From CAZVFX01 sp964626565 (GTDB lineage Bacteria > Myxococcota_A > UBA9042 > CAIXZC01): DNA of 45,593 nt. Positions 32,470 to 41,472 of the stretch are shown in pieces (positions within the stretch are counted from its first letter, which is position 1; each line of letters opens with the position of its first letter). The stretch spans positions 1 through 45,593 of the forward strand of contig CAZVFX010000059.1 in the NCBI GenBank assembly GCA_964626565.1, in the 5' to 3' direction. The position numbers were made by a program, and so were the translations under genes. The notes below the pieces were generated by a model. That model was not told where the DNA came from. It did no database searches and saw nothing but the letters and a program-made list of their open reading frames with translations.

Positions 32470-33651
32470 ATGAGGCTCGTTTCCATTCTTACCGCTGCGC
32501 TTTTAGCGTTTGCTCTCGCCGGTTGCGGCAAGCAGGAACAGAAGAAGGAAGAGAAGAAGGTGGAGAAGAAGGCTGCTCCCGCGGCAGAGAAGAAGGCTGA
32601 AGAGGCCGCGCCGGCTGAGGAGAAGACGGAAGAAGCAGCTCCTGCGGCCGAGGAGAAGACGGAAGAAGCCGCGCCTGCGGCGGAAGAGAAGGTTGAAGAA
32701 GCAGCTCCTGCGGCTGAGGAGAAGACGGAAGAAGCAGTTCCTGCGGCCGAGGAAAAGAAGGAAGAAGCCGCTCCTGCAGCCGAAGAGAAGAAGGAAGAAG
32801 CAGCCGTCAAGAAGGCCCCCGGAAAGGCCGGCAAGGAAGATATCCAGAAGCGCCGCCAGCGGATCCAGGAGATCTACAAGCTGGGCCGCAGCAAGACCGA
32901 AGATGACCTGGTTAAGCTCCAGGAGATCATCAGCGGTGAATTCGAAGCCTTTGAAAAGGCCACCGCGATCAGGGCGCTGGGAAATGCCAAGAAGGACGAC
33001 CTCGTTCCCTCGCTGAAGACCCTCGCCGAGTCCAACGACCTGGCAGTCAAAAGCGAAGCTGCGATTTTGCTGTATCAGTGGGGCGAAAAGGACTTCTCAC
33101 GCCCCCTGCTTGAGAAGCTCCTCACCCAGGGTGTGGCCCTGCGCCGCGCATTCTTCAAGGGGATCCAGGACGGCAAGTACGTGTATGAAGACGAAGCCAA
33201 GGACTTCTTCGAGAAAGCCATGGGCGCCAAGCAGGTTCACGTGCGTCTCGACGCCGCACTCGGTCTGCTCCACATGGAGAAGAGCGAATCGGCTCTCAAG
33301 GCGTTCAGCGATGCCCTCGCCGATCAGGACAAGGAATACGTCCGCCTCACGGCAGTGAGCTATCTGGCCAGCGCGAGAGACGTCCCCGAAGCCCGGGCGC
33401 TCCTCGAAAAGGCAGCCCAGGATTCCAGCGCCAAGGTCGCGACCCGAGCCAAGCAGATTCTGGGCACGAGCGTACCGAAAGCCCCCGCACCGAAGCCCGA
33501 AGCCAAGCCGGAAGAAAAACCTGCGGCCGAAGCCAAGCCTGCTGAAGCAGCATCCGGCGGCGCGGCGGAAGCCAAGACGGAAGAGAAGCCGGTTGAAGCG
33601 CCTGCGGAAGAAAAGAAGGCAGAAGAGAAGCCTGCCGAGGAAGCGAAGTAA
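32470..33651 (+). CDS. Lipoprotein with Glu/Ala/Pro repeats and HEAT-like repeats
   Basis: 393 residues. Lipobox LAGC is followed directly by Lys/Glu-rich sequence and seven copies of an 11-residue EAAPAAEEKTE unit (residues about 35-112), which should form an extended charged spacer. Residues about 118-335 are helical with HEAT/PBS-lyase-like repeats (ATAIRALGNAKKDDLVPSL, VRLDAALGLLHMEKSESAL, VRLTAVSYLASARDVPEA). The end returns to a low-complexity EAKPEEKPA tail. HEAT solenoids bind other proteins, so a periplasmic or surface scaffold is likely. The ATG has a strong ribosome-binding site. It converges with the FHA sigma-54 activator, whose stop lies 6 bp away. Confidence 0.85.
   Translation: MRLVSILTAALLAFALAGCGKQEQKKEEKKVEKKAAPAAEKKAEEAAPAEEKTEEAAPAAEEKTEEAAPAAEEKVEEAAPAAEEKTEEAVPAAEEKKEEAAPAAEEKKEEAAVKKAPGKAGKEDIQKRRQRIQEIYKLGRSKTEDDLVKLQEIISGEFEAFEKATAIRALGNAKKDDLVPSLKTLAESNDLAVKSEAAILLYQWGEKDFSRPLLEKLLTQGVALRRAFFKGIQDGKYVYEDEAKDFFEKAMGAKQVHVRLDAALGLLHMEKSESALKAFSDALADQDKEYVRLTAVSYLASARDVPEARALLEKAAQDSSAKVATRAKQILGTSVPKAPAPKPEAKPEEKPAAEAKPAEAASGGAAEAKTEEKPVEAPAEEKKAEEKPAEEAK
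32572..32805 (+). repeat. Tandem 33-bp repeats encoding EAAPAAEEKxE
   Basis: Seven in-frame units of about 33 bp (one shortened to 30) with high DNA identity, for example GAAGAAGCAGCTCCTGCGGC. They encode the charged spacer between lipid anchor and HEAT domain. Unit number may vary between strains. Confidence 0.85.
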
Positions 33652-33657
33652 GCTTAG

Positions 33658-35022
33658 CTAGTCCTTCCGGAATTTCTTGATCAAATACTCCAGCGACTTG
33701 CGGTGGATACCGCCGCGTCGAGCAGCTTCGGATACGTTGTTGTTGCACCCGTCCAATAACTTGGTCCAGTATTCTTCCTCAAAGGTGGAAACCAGGGTGT
33801 CCTTGGCCTCCTTGTAGGGCAACTCATACAGGTGCTCGAAGCCTGAGCCGTCCGCGTCAACGGGCATGCGGGTGGGGATCTCCACCTCCAATTCCACCCC
33901 CTCAGACAACAGGCAGGCACGCTCCAGCATATTGCGCAACTCGCGCACGTTACCCGGAAAGTTGTAGGTCATGAGCTTCGACATGAAAGTGTGAGGCACC
34001 GTGTACTGCCGATCGTCCCGCCTTGAGAAGTAGTCCAGGAAATGCTCCACCAGCGGCTCGATATCCTCCTTGCGCTCTCGAAGCGGCGGGATGCGCAGCT
34101 TGAAAACCGCCAGGCGGAAGTACAGGTCCTCCCTGAACGTTCCCTTGGCCACCTCTTCCTTGAGGTTCTTGTTGGTGGCGGCCACGATGCGGGCGTCTGC
34201 CCGGCGCAAAGTATCCCCGCCCACCGGCTTGATTTCCTTCTTCTCTATGAGCCGCAGCACTTTGCCCTGCAAGGTCAGTGGAAGTTCCCCGATCTCGTCA
34301 AGAAACAGGGTGCCGCCGGACGCGTTCTCCACCCCTCCTTTGCGGCTCGATACGGCCCCGGTGAATGCGCCCTTGATGTGTCCGAACAACTCGCTTTCGA
34401 TGATCGACTCAGGAATCGCTGAACAGTCGAGAATTACGTACGGCCCTTTGGCCCGTGGCGAAAGGTCGTGGAGAGCTTCTGCAGTCAGCTCCTTACCGGT
34501 GCCGCTGGCGCCCTCGACCAGAACCGTCGCCTCGGTGCGGGCGACCCGCTGGATCAGCGCGAACATGTGCCGTATCTGCGCGCTTTTCCCAACCATCGCG
34601 CCCAAACGGTTGCCCGTGGCCACCTCGACGTCCACCACCTCTCTGGCCTGCTTGTATTTCAGCACCGTGTCGCCGACTGTGATCTTGCATGAGGGGGGCA
34701 GGTAGCCGTCAACGACGGAAACAGAATCGATGGTGACGCCGTTCTTCGAGTCGAGGTCTTTCAGCCGATATCCCTTGCGGTCCAACTCGATACGAAAGTG
34801 ATTCCTGGATACGGTCTCGTCGTTGAGTTCCAGGTCGTTGTCCGGTGCGCTCCCGCCCCTCAGAATCAGGCTGTCCCATGAGATTTCCAGCCCTTTGTCA
34901 GGTCCTTTGACCACCGAGAGTTGGAACTTCGGCGCCTTGATGGTCTCCACCGGGGTGGAAAGATAGACAGTCTTGGTTCCCTCCCGATCCCCTACTTGCC
35001 CGCCTCGATCATCCCTTTCCAT
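33658..35022 (-). CDS. FHA-domain sigma-54-dependent transcriptional activator
   Basis: 454 residues. An FHA phosphothreonine-binding domain (about 30-115) shows the key motifs RGG, SRNH and DSKNG. A sigma-54 AAA+ domain follows (about 140-380) with Walker A GASGTGKE, the sigma-54-contact loop GAFTGA, Walker B GGTLFLDEIG and the arginine-finger region FREDLYFRL. A Fis-type helix-turn-helix ends the protein (NNNVSEAARRGGIHRKSLEYLI). It activates RNA polymerase carrying sigma-54 at unknown promoters. The ATG at 35022 lies inside the 3' end of the Ser/Thr kinase gene (31-bp overlap) with AAGGA just upstream, so translation is coupled. Its FHA domain is therefore a natural reader of that kinase's activity; this is inference. 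Confidence 0.94.
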   Translation of the reverse strand: MERDDRGGQVGDREGTKTVYLSTPVETIKAPKFQLSVVKGPDKGLEISWDSLILRGGSAPDNDLELNDETVSRNHFRIELDRKGYRLKDLDSKNGVTIDSVSVVDGYLPPSCKITVGDTVLKYKQAREVVDVEVATGNRLGAMVGKSAQIRHMFALIQRVARTEATVLVEGASGTGKELTAEALHDLSPRAKGPYVILDCSAIPESIIESELFGHIKGAFTGAVSSRKGGVENASGGTLFLDEIGELPLTLQGKVLRLIEKKEIKPVGGDTLRRADARIVAATNKNLKEEVAKGTFREDLYFRLAVFKLRIPPLRERKEDIEPLVEHFLDYFSRRDDRQYTVPHTFMSKLMTYNFPGNVRELRNMLERACLLSEGVELEVEIPTRMPVDADGSGFEHLYELPYKEAKDTLVSTFEEEYWTKLLDGCNNNVSEAARRGGIHRKSLEYLIKKFRKD

Positions 35023-36974
35023 GTCTTGTCCTTCTCCACCGTTATTTTTCTTTCGCTGCGCAGGTCTCCATGTTCAACTCGTATCACATGTTCGCCTACA
35101 GGCAGCTCAACTTCAAGGAAGAACGAGTTGGCGCTTCTGGTTTGACGTTTTCCGTTTATGTAGATCTGGGCCACGGCCGGAACCGCGCGAAGCTTGATCG
35201 AACCGGCTTCTTTCCTGTTGAGCTTCTTGGCCACCTCCCGCAAGCAGTTCTCATCGTCCCGGCGAGACAGTTTGAACTCGGTGGGTTCCCAACCGTCGGC
35301 TACCAGGCGCACCTTGACGCTCCTGCCCGGCGGTGGAACCGATACCCACTGGGGTTGTGTCCCCAGGAGGTCCCCATCCGCGTAGATCTCGGCGTCGGCT
35401 GGAGTTCCTCTCACCTTGGTTCGGCATCGCCTGGGCGCCACCTTCGTTTCCTGGACGGCATGGGTGACCTCAGGGGCTGCCGGAACCAGTTCCGGCCGGA
35501 TGTCCCCCGCCGGTTCGGGACGGGCATCCGCATCGTCGATGATTTCGTTGCGCAATTCGAGCTTGACGTCGCTCAATGCGGTCTTTGTCTCGGGAACCGC
35601 CTTCACCTCCGGCGCGGCGGGAGCAACATCCGGTGCTGCGCGTGTGTCTTCCACAACGTCGGGCACCGGGGGCGGCAGGTCCGCGGCTCGGGCGTCATGC
35701 TCCGTCAGCCCGGCCTGCTGTGGCAGCGGTCCCGGTTCCGACCTTGACTCCGTTGTTTCGACCGCCTTTTTGCCGAGGAATACGTGGAGTTGAAAATAGT
35801 CCAGCAACAGCACACCCGACACAAACAGCATGAACAGAGTCCAGGCGCCCCACAGGATGCGCTTTCTGCGCACTCTGGTGTTCCAGGTTTGCATCACCAC
35901 GCTACGCGTGAACTGACCGTCGGAAGACTGGGTTGCCCTCAAATCCGAGGGGGGCGGCACGAACGGGCCCTTGAAATCGCTGGACGTCAGTGGCGAAGCA
36001 TCTACCAGCCCCAGGGCCTCGTCCTGAGATTCGTCCGTCCCGGTCAGGGAATTCCTGTCTTCTTCGAAGAGCATGTCCAGGAAGTCGGCCACGTCACCTT
36101 CGGTTACCACCCAGCCATTGGTCTGCAGCACGGTGGCCAGCGCCCGTTCCAACTCGGCGCCGTTGGCGTAGCGCTCGCCAGGGTCTCCGGACAGACAGGT
36201 ATGGACCACTTCTTGAAGTTCTTCCGGCAGGCCCTCCCGGTGCTCAGAGATGGGTGAGTACTCGGCGGTACGAACCCGCTCCAGAGTCTGGAGGTCAGAG
36301 GCGGCTTGAAAGGGCCTCACCTGGGATAAGAACTCGTAGGCGACCGACCCGAAGGAGAATACGTCGCTGCGCTGGTCCAGTTCCAACCCTTCCGCCTGCT
36401 CGGGCGACATGTACGGGAACTTGCCCTGGAGTACGCCGGTGAGGGTGTGGGTCAGGCGTTGGCTGGCTTTCGCAATGCCGAAATCACCCAGCTTCACCGC
36501 CCCTTCCCATGAAACCATGATGTTGGCTGGGGAGATGTCCCGGTGGATGATCTTCAGCGGTTCGCCCTCTTCGCTCTTCTTGTCGTGAGCGTAGGCCAGG
36601 GCCCTGGCCACTTGCCAAAGCATGTGAGTAGCGATGGGCACGGGCAGGCTGACCTCTCGTTCAACAGCTCGGGCCAGCGCCGCGCGCAAGTCGACTCCGT
36701 CGACGAACTCCATGGCGATGAAGTAGTCGGGCCCGATGCGGCCGAGGTCCAGAACCTGGACGATATTTGCATGGTGCAGCTTACTGGCCAGAAGACCTTC
36801 GTCGATGAGCCGCCGGGCGAATTCGGGTTCGTCCGCGTAACGGGGCAATATCTTCTTGATGATTATCCGCCGTTCAAACCCGGCCTCACCCTGGATCGCA
36901 GCCAGGAATATCTCGGCCATGCCACCGATGGCAAGGCGCCGGATCAGGCGATATTTGCCGACGTTCAGGCTCAC
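34992..36974 (-). CDS. Ser/Thr protein kinase (PknB type) with one membrane helix and C-terminal PEGA domains
   Basis: 660 residues. The kinase domain (about 8-270) has the glycine loop LAIGGMAEIF, the catalytic Lys in IIIKKIL, HRDISPANIM, and DFGIAKA followed by GKFPYMSPEQ, so it looks active. A disordered stretch of about 90 residues precedes a single membrane helix (about 368-388), then a Pro/Ala/Glu-rich spacer and two PEGA-like beta domains (about 505-570 and 590-655), which would sit outside the membrane and often occur in surface-layer or wall-associated proteins. The GTG start overlaps the flippase stop (GTGA), and its 3' end overlaps the FHA activator by 31 bp. Probable role: sensing an envelope state and phosphorylating the neighbouring activator or flippase. 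Confidence 0.93.
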   Translation of the reverse strand: MSLNVGKYRLIRRLAIGGMAEIFLAAIQGEAGFERRIIIKKILPRYADEPEFARRLIDEGLLASKLHHANIVQVLDLGRIGPDYFIAMEFVDGVDLRAALARAVEREVSLPVPIATHMLWQVARALAYAHDKKSEEGEPLKIIHRDISPANIMVSWEGAVKLGDFGIAKASQRLTHTLTGVLQGKFPYMSPEQAEGLELDQRSDVFSFGSVAYEFLSQVRPFQAASDLQTLERVRTAEYSPISEHREGLPEELQEVVHTCLSGDPGERYANGAELERALATVLQTNGWVVTEGDVADFLDMLFEEDRNSLTGTDESQDEALGLVDASPLTSSDFKGPFVPPPSDLRATQSSDGQFTRSVVMQTWNTRVRRKRILWGAWTLFMLFVSGVLLLDYFQLHVFLGKKAVETTESRSEPGPLPQQAGLTEHDARAADLPPPVPDVVEDTRAAPDVAPAAPEVKAVPETKTALSDVKLELRNEIIDDADARPEPAGDIRPELVPAAPEVTHAVQETKVAPRRCRTKVRGTPADAEIYADGDLLGTQPQWVSVPPPGRSVKVRLVADGWEPTEFKLSRRDDENCLREVAKKLNRKEAGSIKLRAVPAVAQIYINGKRQTRSANSFFLEVELPVGEHVIRVEHGDLRSERKITVEKDKTWKGMIEAGK

Positions 36975-38497
36975 TCTTCCGGGCCCTCCTTGACCGGGGT
37001 CGAAGATTTCCGGCGCAGTGACTTGAGTTGGCGCAGATCGGCGCCGGATAACTCACGGGTTGCCACCAGAATAACTATATAGGCGGCAAACAGGACGACC
37101 AGTCTCGCCGCGACCCAGACAATCCCGGGGGATGAAGGCAGCACATAGTGCGAGAGAGCGTAGACCCCGGCCAGACCAACTGCAATCCGCACCGGGGTTA
37201 TCGGGGGAATGAAGGTGCCGAACTTCAGGTAGCACGCGGTGGCGAAGGCCACAAAGCCGGCGAACATCGCCCCGCACGTGGCCCAGGCGGCGCCTTCGCC
37301 GCCCCAGCGAGGAATGAACAGTGCGCACAGGCCTGCCGACAAAGCCAACGCGCCGCCGAACAGCGCGGCGGAAGTCATGGGGCGGCCGCTGCCGGTAAGC
37401 AGGTTTGCCCCTACCACCATGCCTGCAAAGAACAGATAGCCCACCGACAGAATGGCGAAAATGCTCGCACCTCCCCAGTATTCGTGGGGATAGATGGACT
37501 GGAGGATGTTTCCCGCTTCCAAGGCCACGGGAGCGACCACTCCGGCCAGCAACAGCAGAACATATCTGAACGTCGTGCTCACGTACTGCCGAGCGGTATC
37601 GAGGTCCTTGTCGAACGTGGCCCTCGAGATCAGCGGAAAGATGACGAAGGCTACCGATATTGTTGCGACGTAGGGAATCTGCCCAACTTGAAGAGCAGCC
37701 CCGTAGATTCCGGTCTGATGGCTGGTGGTTCCAAGCTCGGCCGGGGCCAGCGCCTTGAGGAACTGCAGATCGATTTGCATAAGGCCGTTGAGGAAGAACG
37801 CGAACAAGAGGGTCTTCCACTCGAAACTCAGGATGCTCTTCCAGGACACGGTTTCGCCCGGTGTCTGTCGTCCCAGGACCACTGCCGAGACCACCAGCAT
37901 CACGCAGGCGGTGATGAGAAAGCCGCCCAGTGCACCGGCGATGGCGAAGCCGGCAGCTACCAGTGCAATGGTAAGCCCCACCTTCAACGTGGCGAACAGC
38001 ATGTCCATCATCGCCTGGTGGCGGAAGCGCTTCAAGCCGTTGAGGCAGCCGATGATCACCGCGTAGAAGGAGTAAAGCAGCACTATGGGGGCTGCCAATC
38101 GCATGTAGAACGCCAGGTCCGGGTGACCGTAAAAACGCTCCGCTACCAGGTCTGCACCAAGGAACAGAGCGAGGCTGGCGCCGCCGCCGATCAGTGCCTG
38201 CAACTTCAAGGTCTGCCACTTGACGGAGTGAGTACGCTCTTCCCGCTCGGAAACGAACTTGGATACAGCCTGGATGGTGCCGCCGATGAGCACCATGTTG
38301 AACCAGTTTGCCAGTCCGGCGACGGTGCGGTAGTCACCGTAGAGGTCAACGTGTTGCTCACCTGCGAACCGCTTGAACAGGGCGGGTAGAATGAGCAGCA
38401 GAACGAGTCCGGTGCCCATGAAGTAGAACTTTGCCAGCGTCAGCCAGACAACTCCCATTCCAGCCTGGCGCGCAGTGGTGGATTTGCTGTCACTCAA
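36971..38497 (-). CDS. Polysaccharide flippase (Wzx/MurJ, MVF superfamily)
   Basis: 508 residues with 12-14 hydrophobic helices and a basic C-terminal tail. The N-terminal helix pattern (GMGVVWLTLAKFYFMGTG), the early conserved GDYRTVAGLANW...GGTIQAVSKFVSE stretch and the second-half TGIYGAALQVGQIPYVATISVAFVIFP match oligosaccharide flippases that move lipid-linked sugar units across the inner membrane. The start is TTG with AGGGG seven bases upstream, overlapping the last 8 bp of the GH113-like gene. The downstream kinase overlaps by 4 bp. Context suggests export of a surface polysaccharide under kinase control. No polymerase or initiating glycosyltransferase lies in this operon, so it cannot be a complete synthesis locus by itself. 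Confidence 0.85.
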   Translation of the reverse strand: MSDSKSTTARQAGMGVVWLTLAKFYFMGTGLVLLLILPALFKRFAGEQHVDLYGDYRTVAGLANWFNMVLIGGTIQAVSKFVSEREERTHSVKWQTLKLQALIGGGASLALFLGADLVAERFYGHPDLAFYMRLAAPIVLLYSFYAVIIGCLNGLKRFRHQAMMDMLFATLKVGLTIALVAAGFAIAGALGGFLITACVMLVVSAVVLGRQTPGETVSWKSILSFEWKTLLFAFFLNGLMQIDLQFLKALAPAELGTTSHQTGIYGAALQVGQIPYVATISVAFVIFPLISRATFDKDLDTARQYVSTTFRYVLLLLAGVVAPVALEAGNILQSIYPHEYWGGASIFAILSVGYLFFAGMVVGANLLTGSGRPMTSAALFGGALALSAGLCALFIPRWGGEGAAWATCGAMFAGFVAFATACYLKFGTFIPPITPVRIAVGLAGVYALSHYVLPSSPGIVWVAARLVVLFAAYIVILVATRELSGADLRQLKSLRRKSSTPVKEGPEE

Positions 38498-39923
38498 TCT
38501 TAGCCCCTACGGTGCCCGCCTCGTCGGTTCTCATCTTCTTCCAGGCGTGCTTGAGTACCCCCTCGGTGATTTTGCCCAGGGGGCTGTATTTGCTTTCGGT
38601 TTCGCCGGGAGCGGTAACTTCCCAGAGGAAATAGCCGGCAAAGAAGCTGCGCTTGTCCCGGTTGAAGGTCTTCAGAAAGGCGCGGTATGCTTCTGCCTGG
38701 CAAAGGTCGCTCGGGGCGCGCTTGTTCAGGTAGAGAGCAGGCTCCAGAGTGCAGCCTACAACTGCTCGATAACCCGGCGCCTCGGTGAGTATGATTCTCA
38801 TCTTCACGCGGTCTGCGAATTTCTCCATTTCGCCGACGATGGGCTTCCACGCCTCCAGGAGTTGCGACTCCGTGGGATTAGGGTCGGCGGTGAGGGTGTA
38901 CCATGGGGTGATGCCGATCGCGTCGCAACACGACTTCCAGAAGTGTTCTCCCAAGTACTCATACTCGGTGCGATCGGCAGCGTAGAGGATGGTGCCGAAA
39001 TAGATGGAGTGTAAATCCAGGAACATGGCGCCCCAGGAGTCCCGGTCCTCCTGGTCCTCCATCAGCGACACCATTTCGGTGGCAGGAACGAAATACTCGA
39101 CCCCGTGTTCCTGGGCCAGTCCGGCGAAGAACCTGGCCGTCTCGCCATAGGCTGCGATGAATTTGGCCCGGTCGTCCGGCTGTAGTGCTCCCCGCCAGCC
39201 GTCCCGCTTCGGGTCAACGTGCAGATTCCAACTGACCTCCAGGCCGAGTCGGTGAGCAGTCTCGGTGGCCTGCACCAGGCAATAGGCCCGGGGCGAGAAG
39301 AGGGCTGGGAAGATCGTCTTACTGTCGGTTTCGTGCACCGCCACATACTGCACCGCATCCGCACCGGAGGACTTGAGGCTCTTCAGCATGGTCTCCATCT
39401 CCGGAGAACAGTATCCGTCCACCGAGTAACTGGTGATGCTCACTCCTTGTGTGAAGCCGGGGTCCGGCGCCTGGTCAAATGTCATGACCTCGATATCCCA
39501 GTAGCCGGAGTTGTCCTCGTAGAGCGGGAGGTTGCTTTCGGAGAACGGCAACTCTTCACCGTCGGGCACATAGAACACCAGTGGGGTCTCTGATTCCACA
39601 TTTAGGATGAGCCGGTCGCGAATCTGCACCAGGTCTCCTCCTACCTCGATGAACAGTCCCCACGCTTCGTGGCCGGGCAGGTCGTTGCCCCGGGGCGGAC
39701 CACACCGCCGGTCAGGCTGAATGCAAACCGAGCCGCCCTGGTGCAGGAACATGTAGTAGGTTCCCGGCATAAGGGTGAAACCTGTGCGGGTGTAGGGCTC
39801 CTCCCCCTGAACCCGAAACAGCCCCACCGACTCGAGGGGCTTTGGCTTCATCTGTTCCTTGCAAGAGACTGCAAGGAAGGAAAACCCACAAATGACTGTC
39901 ACGAGCATCCAGATTCTGTTCAT
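38490..39923 (-). CDS. GH113-like glycoside hydrolase lipoprotein
   Basis: 477 residues. Lipobox AVSC near residue 21. An N-terminal segment of about 130 residues of unknown fold precedes a TIM-barrel pattern close to family GH113 beta-mannanases: GVSITSYSVDGYCSPE, SSGADAVQYVAV, A..LGLEVSWNLHVDP, WRGAL, a likely acid/base Glu in PATEM, ILYAADRTEYEYLGEHFW, IGITPWY, a likely nucleophile Glu in ILTEAPGY, and FAGYFLWEV near the end. Both catalytic Glu positions are kept, so it is probably an active glycosidase or transglycosylase of the envelope. Substrate unknown. The ATG follows GGGAG by nine bases. First gene of the operon leading into the flippase, with a good promoter upstream. Confidence 0.78.
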   Translation of the reverse strand: MNRIWMLVTVICGFSFLAVSCKEQMKPKPLESVGLFRVQGEEPYTRTGFTLMPGTYYMFLHQGGSVCIQPDRRCGPPRGNDLPGHEAWGLFIEVGGDLVQIRDRLILNVESETPLVFYVPDGEELPFSESNLPLYEDNSGYWDIEVMTFDQAPDPGFTQGVSITSYSVDGYCSPEMETMLKSLKSSGADAVQYVAVHETDSKTIFPALFSPRAYCLVQATETAHRLGLEVSWNLHVDPKRDGWRGALQPDDRAKFIAAYGETARFFAGLAQEHGVEYFVPATEMVSLMEDQEDRDSWGAMFLDLHSIYFGTILYAADRTEYEYLGEHFWKSCCDAIGITPWYTLTADPNPTESQLLEAWKPIVGEMEKFADRVKMRIILTEAPGYRAVVGCTLEPALYLNKRAPSDLCQAEAYRAFLKTFNRDKRSFFAGYFLWEVTAPGETESKYSPLGKITEGVLKHAWKKMRTDEAGTVGAKIE

Positions 39924-39948
39924 CGCATACCGCTCCCGTTGGCAGCCG

Positions 39949-39977
39949 ATTATACGGCATGTTAATACTTAGCTCAA
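39949..39977 (-). promoter_or_regulatory. Promoter for the GH113/flippase/kinase/activator operon
   Basis: On the minus strand TTGAGC (39977-39972) and a perfect TATAAT (39954-39949) are 17 bp apart in the 82-bp gap after the preceding gene. It would start transcription around 39942, about 20 bases before the ATG. It looks sigma-70-like rather than sigma-54-like, so the operon is probably not driven directly by its own activator. Confidence 0.58.
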
Positions 39978-40005
39978 TTATGTTGAGGGATCGGTTTCCC
40001 TGGCG

Positions 40006-41472
40006 CTAGAAAGCGATACCGCCCCCGATCTCTGCGGAGACCGGGAAATTCATGTCGAAAGACCGATTGAACGGGACAAAGTAGGTGGAAACCGAGGCGC
40101 CCAGGCCGAGGAAAAGCTTGTTGGCGAAGAAGAACTGGGAGCCCATATAAACGTTGATACCACCGAGAAACTCCACCGGAAACTCCTTGATGTTCTCGGG
40201 TTTGCACATGGTCTGGTAACCGGGAGAGTCGTTGAGGAAGTGTTTGCAATCCGCATCCCGGGTGACGCTGAATGAGCCTATGTAGTGAAGTTCCGCTCCA
40301 GGTACGACGTACAGTCGCCACCAGGTGCCGGACACCGAGAAAGCGGGTCCGAAAATCAGCCGCGCCGACGTGAACCCCTCCAGCATATCGTTGAATCGGT
40401 CAGGCATCGATGACATGAGCTGCATCTTGCCTACCAGTGCGAAGGAATCAAGGAAGAAGAAGTCGCCTTCGAACGAAAAGCCCATGGTGTGGAGCAAGCT
40501 GCGAGTCGGATAAACCAGATAGGCCAGGTGCTGATACGCGGCCGACAAAACGTAGCGGTGGCGCTCTTCTACACGCCGGGTGGGACTCTTGAACGGCGTG
40601 CAGGTCGCCCAGCGACTCACCGAGCGATCGATCCTCGCCAGGGTGTCGGCCTCCTCGTCCGCAACCGGAATCTCGTCCCGGAAGGCGAGGGAGCGGGTGG
40701 TGCGCTCGAAAACCACCAGCAACATAGTCTTCTTACCGTTTTCTTTGATGAACACCGGGAAGAAGAGGGAATCCAACTTGTGCTTCGACATGAAGGCCAC
40801 GGTGCGTTCCACGTTGGAAAGTGGGATCTCCTTCTCCATCGATTGCCTGAGATCCACGCACGCTACCAGCAGAGCTTTCTCAATGGGCTCCGCATAGTGG
40901 CCCTTTGGAATGCGCATGGTCGGATAAAGAGACAGGGCCCGCTTGAAAGCACCGTGTGCTTGCGCGGTGCGTCCTCCTTCCATCAAAGTCACACCAAGCA
41001 GGAGCAGAACGTCGGAGTGCTCTTCCGGCTCGACAACGTCGTAGAAGACGCTGTCCAGCAAGTCAACTGAGCGCCTCAGACTCTCCTCGGCCTCGTTCTG
41101 CCTCAAGTCCCGGTACAGCTCTTTTCCCAGCAGGTAGCGCTCCCTGCCGACGACCATCTTGTCGCGATATGAGGATTTGCCCGAGACCTTGCCCCGCAAC
41201 GAGACGAATTCCCTGACCTTGATATCCGTCTGTCCGGCCAACGACTCCGCCACTTTCCCGGTTAGTCGTCGCGCCCACCCAAGGTCGGATTTCTCATTGG
41301 AGAAGAGCTGGTAGCAGCCGGAAGTCAGCACCCGGGGAGGCAATACGGCGACCCGCTTGGTCTTTCGCCTCGGCAGTTCAGCCCGGGCCTGGCGGCCGGC
41401 TCCGAGGAGCACGACTATGAACATGGCCGCCAACGTCAGGCTCGCGAGCCGTATGCCAACTACTCCGGGCAT
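40006..41472 (-). CDS. Exported protein with TPR-like middle and probable beta-barrel C-terminus
   Basis: 488 residues with a signal peptide ending in ARA. The first part (KRVAVLPPRVL...LTGKVAESLAGQ) resembles the start of TolB/CsgG-like periplasmic sequences. Residues about 110-190 have a TPR-like helix-turn-helix pattern (SVDLLDSVF, LLLGVTLMEGGRTAQAHGAFKRALSLYP). The last 180 residues alternate hydrophobic and polar and finish in terminal Phe (IGGGIAF), as in outer-membrane beta-barrels. I infer an outer-membrane protein of unknown function. Its start overlaps the upstream lipoprotein gene by 13 bp, so the two are translationally coupled. Confidence 0.75.
   Translation of the reverse strand: MPGVVGIRLASLTLAAMFIVVLLGAGRQARAELPRRKTKRVAVLPPRVLTSGCYQLFSNEKSDLGWARRLTGKVAESLAGQTDIKVREFVSLRGKVSGKSSYRDKMVVGRERYLLGKELYRDLRQNEAEESLRRSVDLLDSVFYDVVEPEEHSDVLLLLGVTLMEGGRTAQAHGAFKRALSLYPTMRIPKGHYAEPIEKALLVACVDLRQSMEKEIPLSNVERTVAFMSKHKLDSLFFPVFIKENGKKTMLLVVFERTTRSLAFRDEIPVADEEADTLARIDRSVSRWATCTPFKSPTRRVEERHRYVLSAAYQHLAYLVYPTRSLLHTMGFSFEGDFFFLDSFALVGKMQLMSSMPDRFNDMLEGFTSARLIFGPAFSVSGTWWRLYVVPGAELHYIGSFSVTRDADCKHFLNDSPGYQTMCKPENIKEFPVEFLGGINVYMGSQFFFANKLFLGLGASVSTYFVPFNRSFDMNFPVSAEIGGGIAF

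Noticed and set aside
32572..32805. Repeat array as a CRISPR
   Set aside because: The repeats are in frame inside a gene, contiguous without spacers, and encode a regular peptide unit.
37148..38389. 413-codon open frame opposite the flippase
   Set aside because: The product is polar and Gln/His/Gly-rich, the expected reverse of hydrophobic membrane codons.
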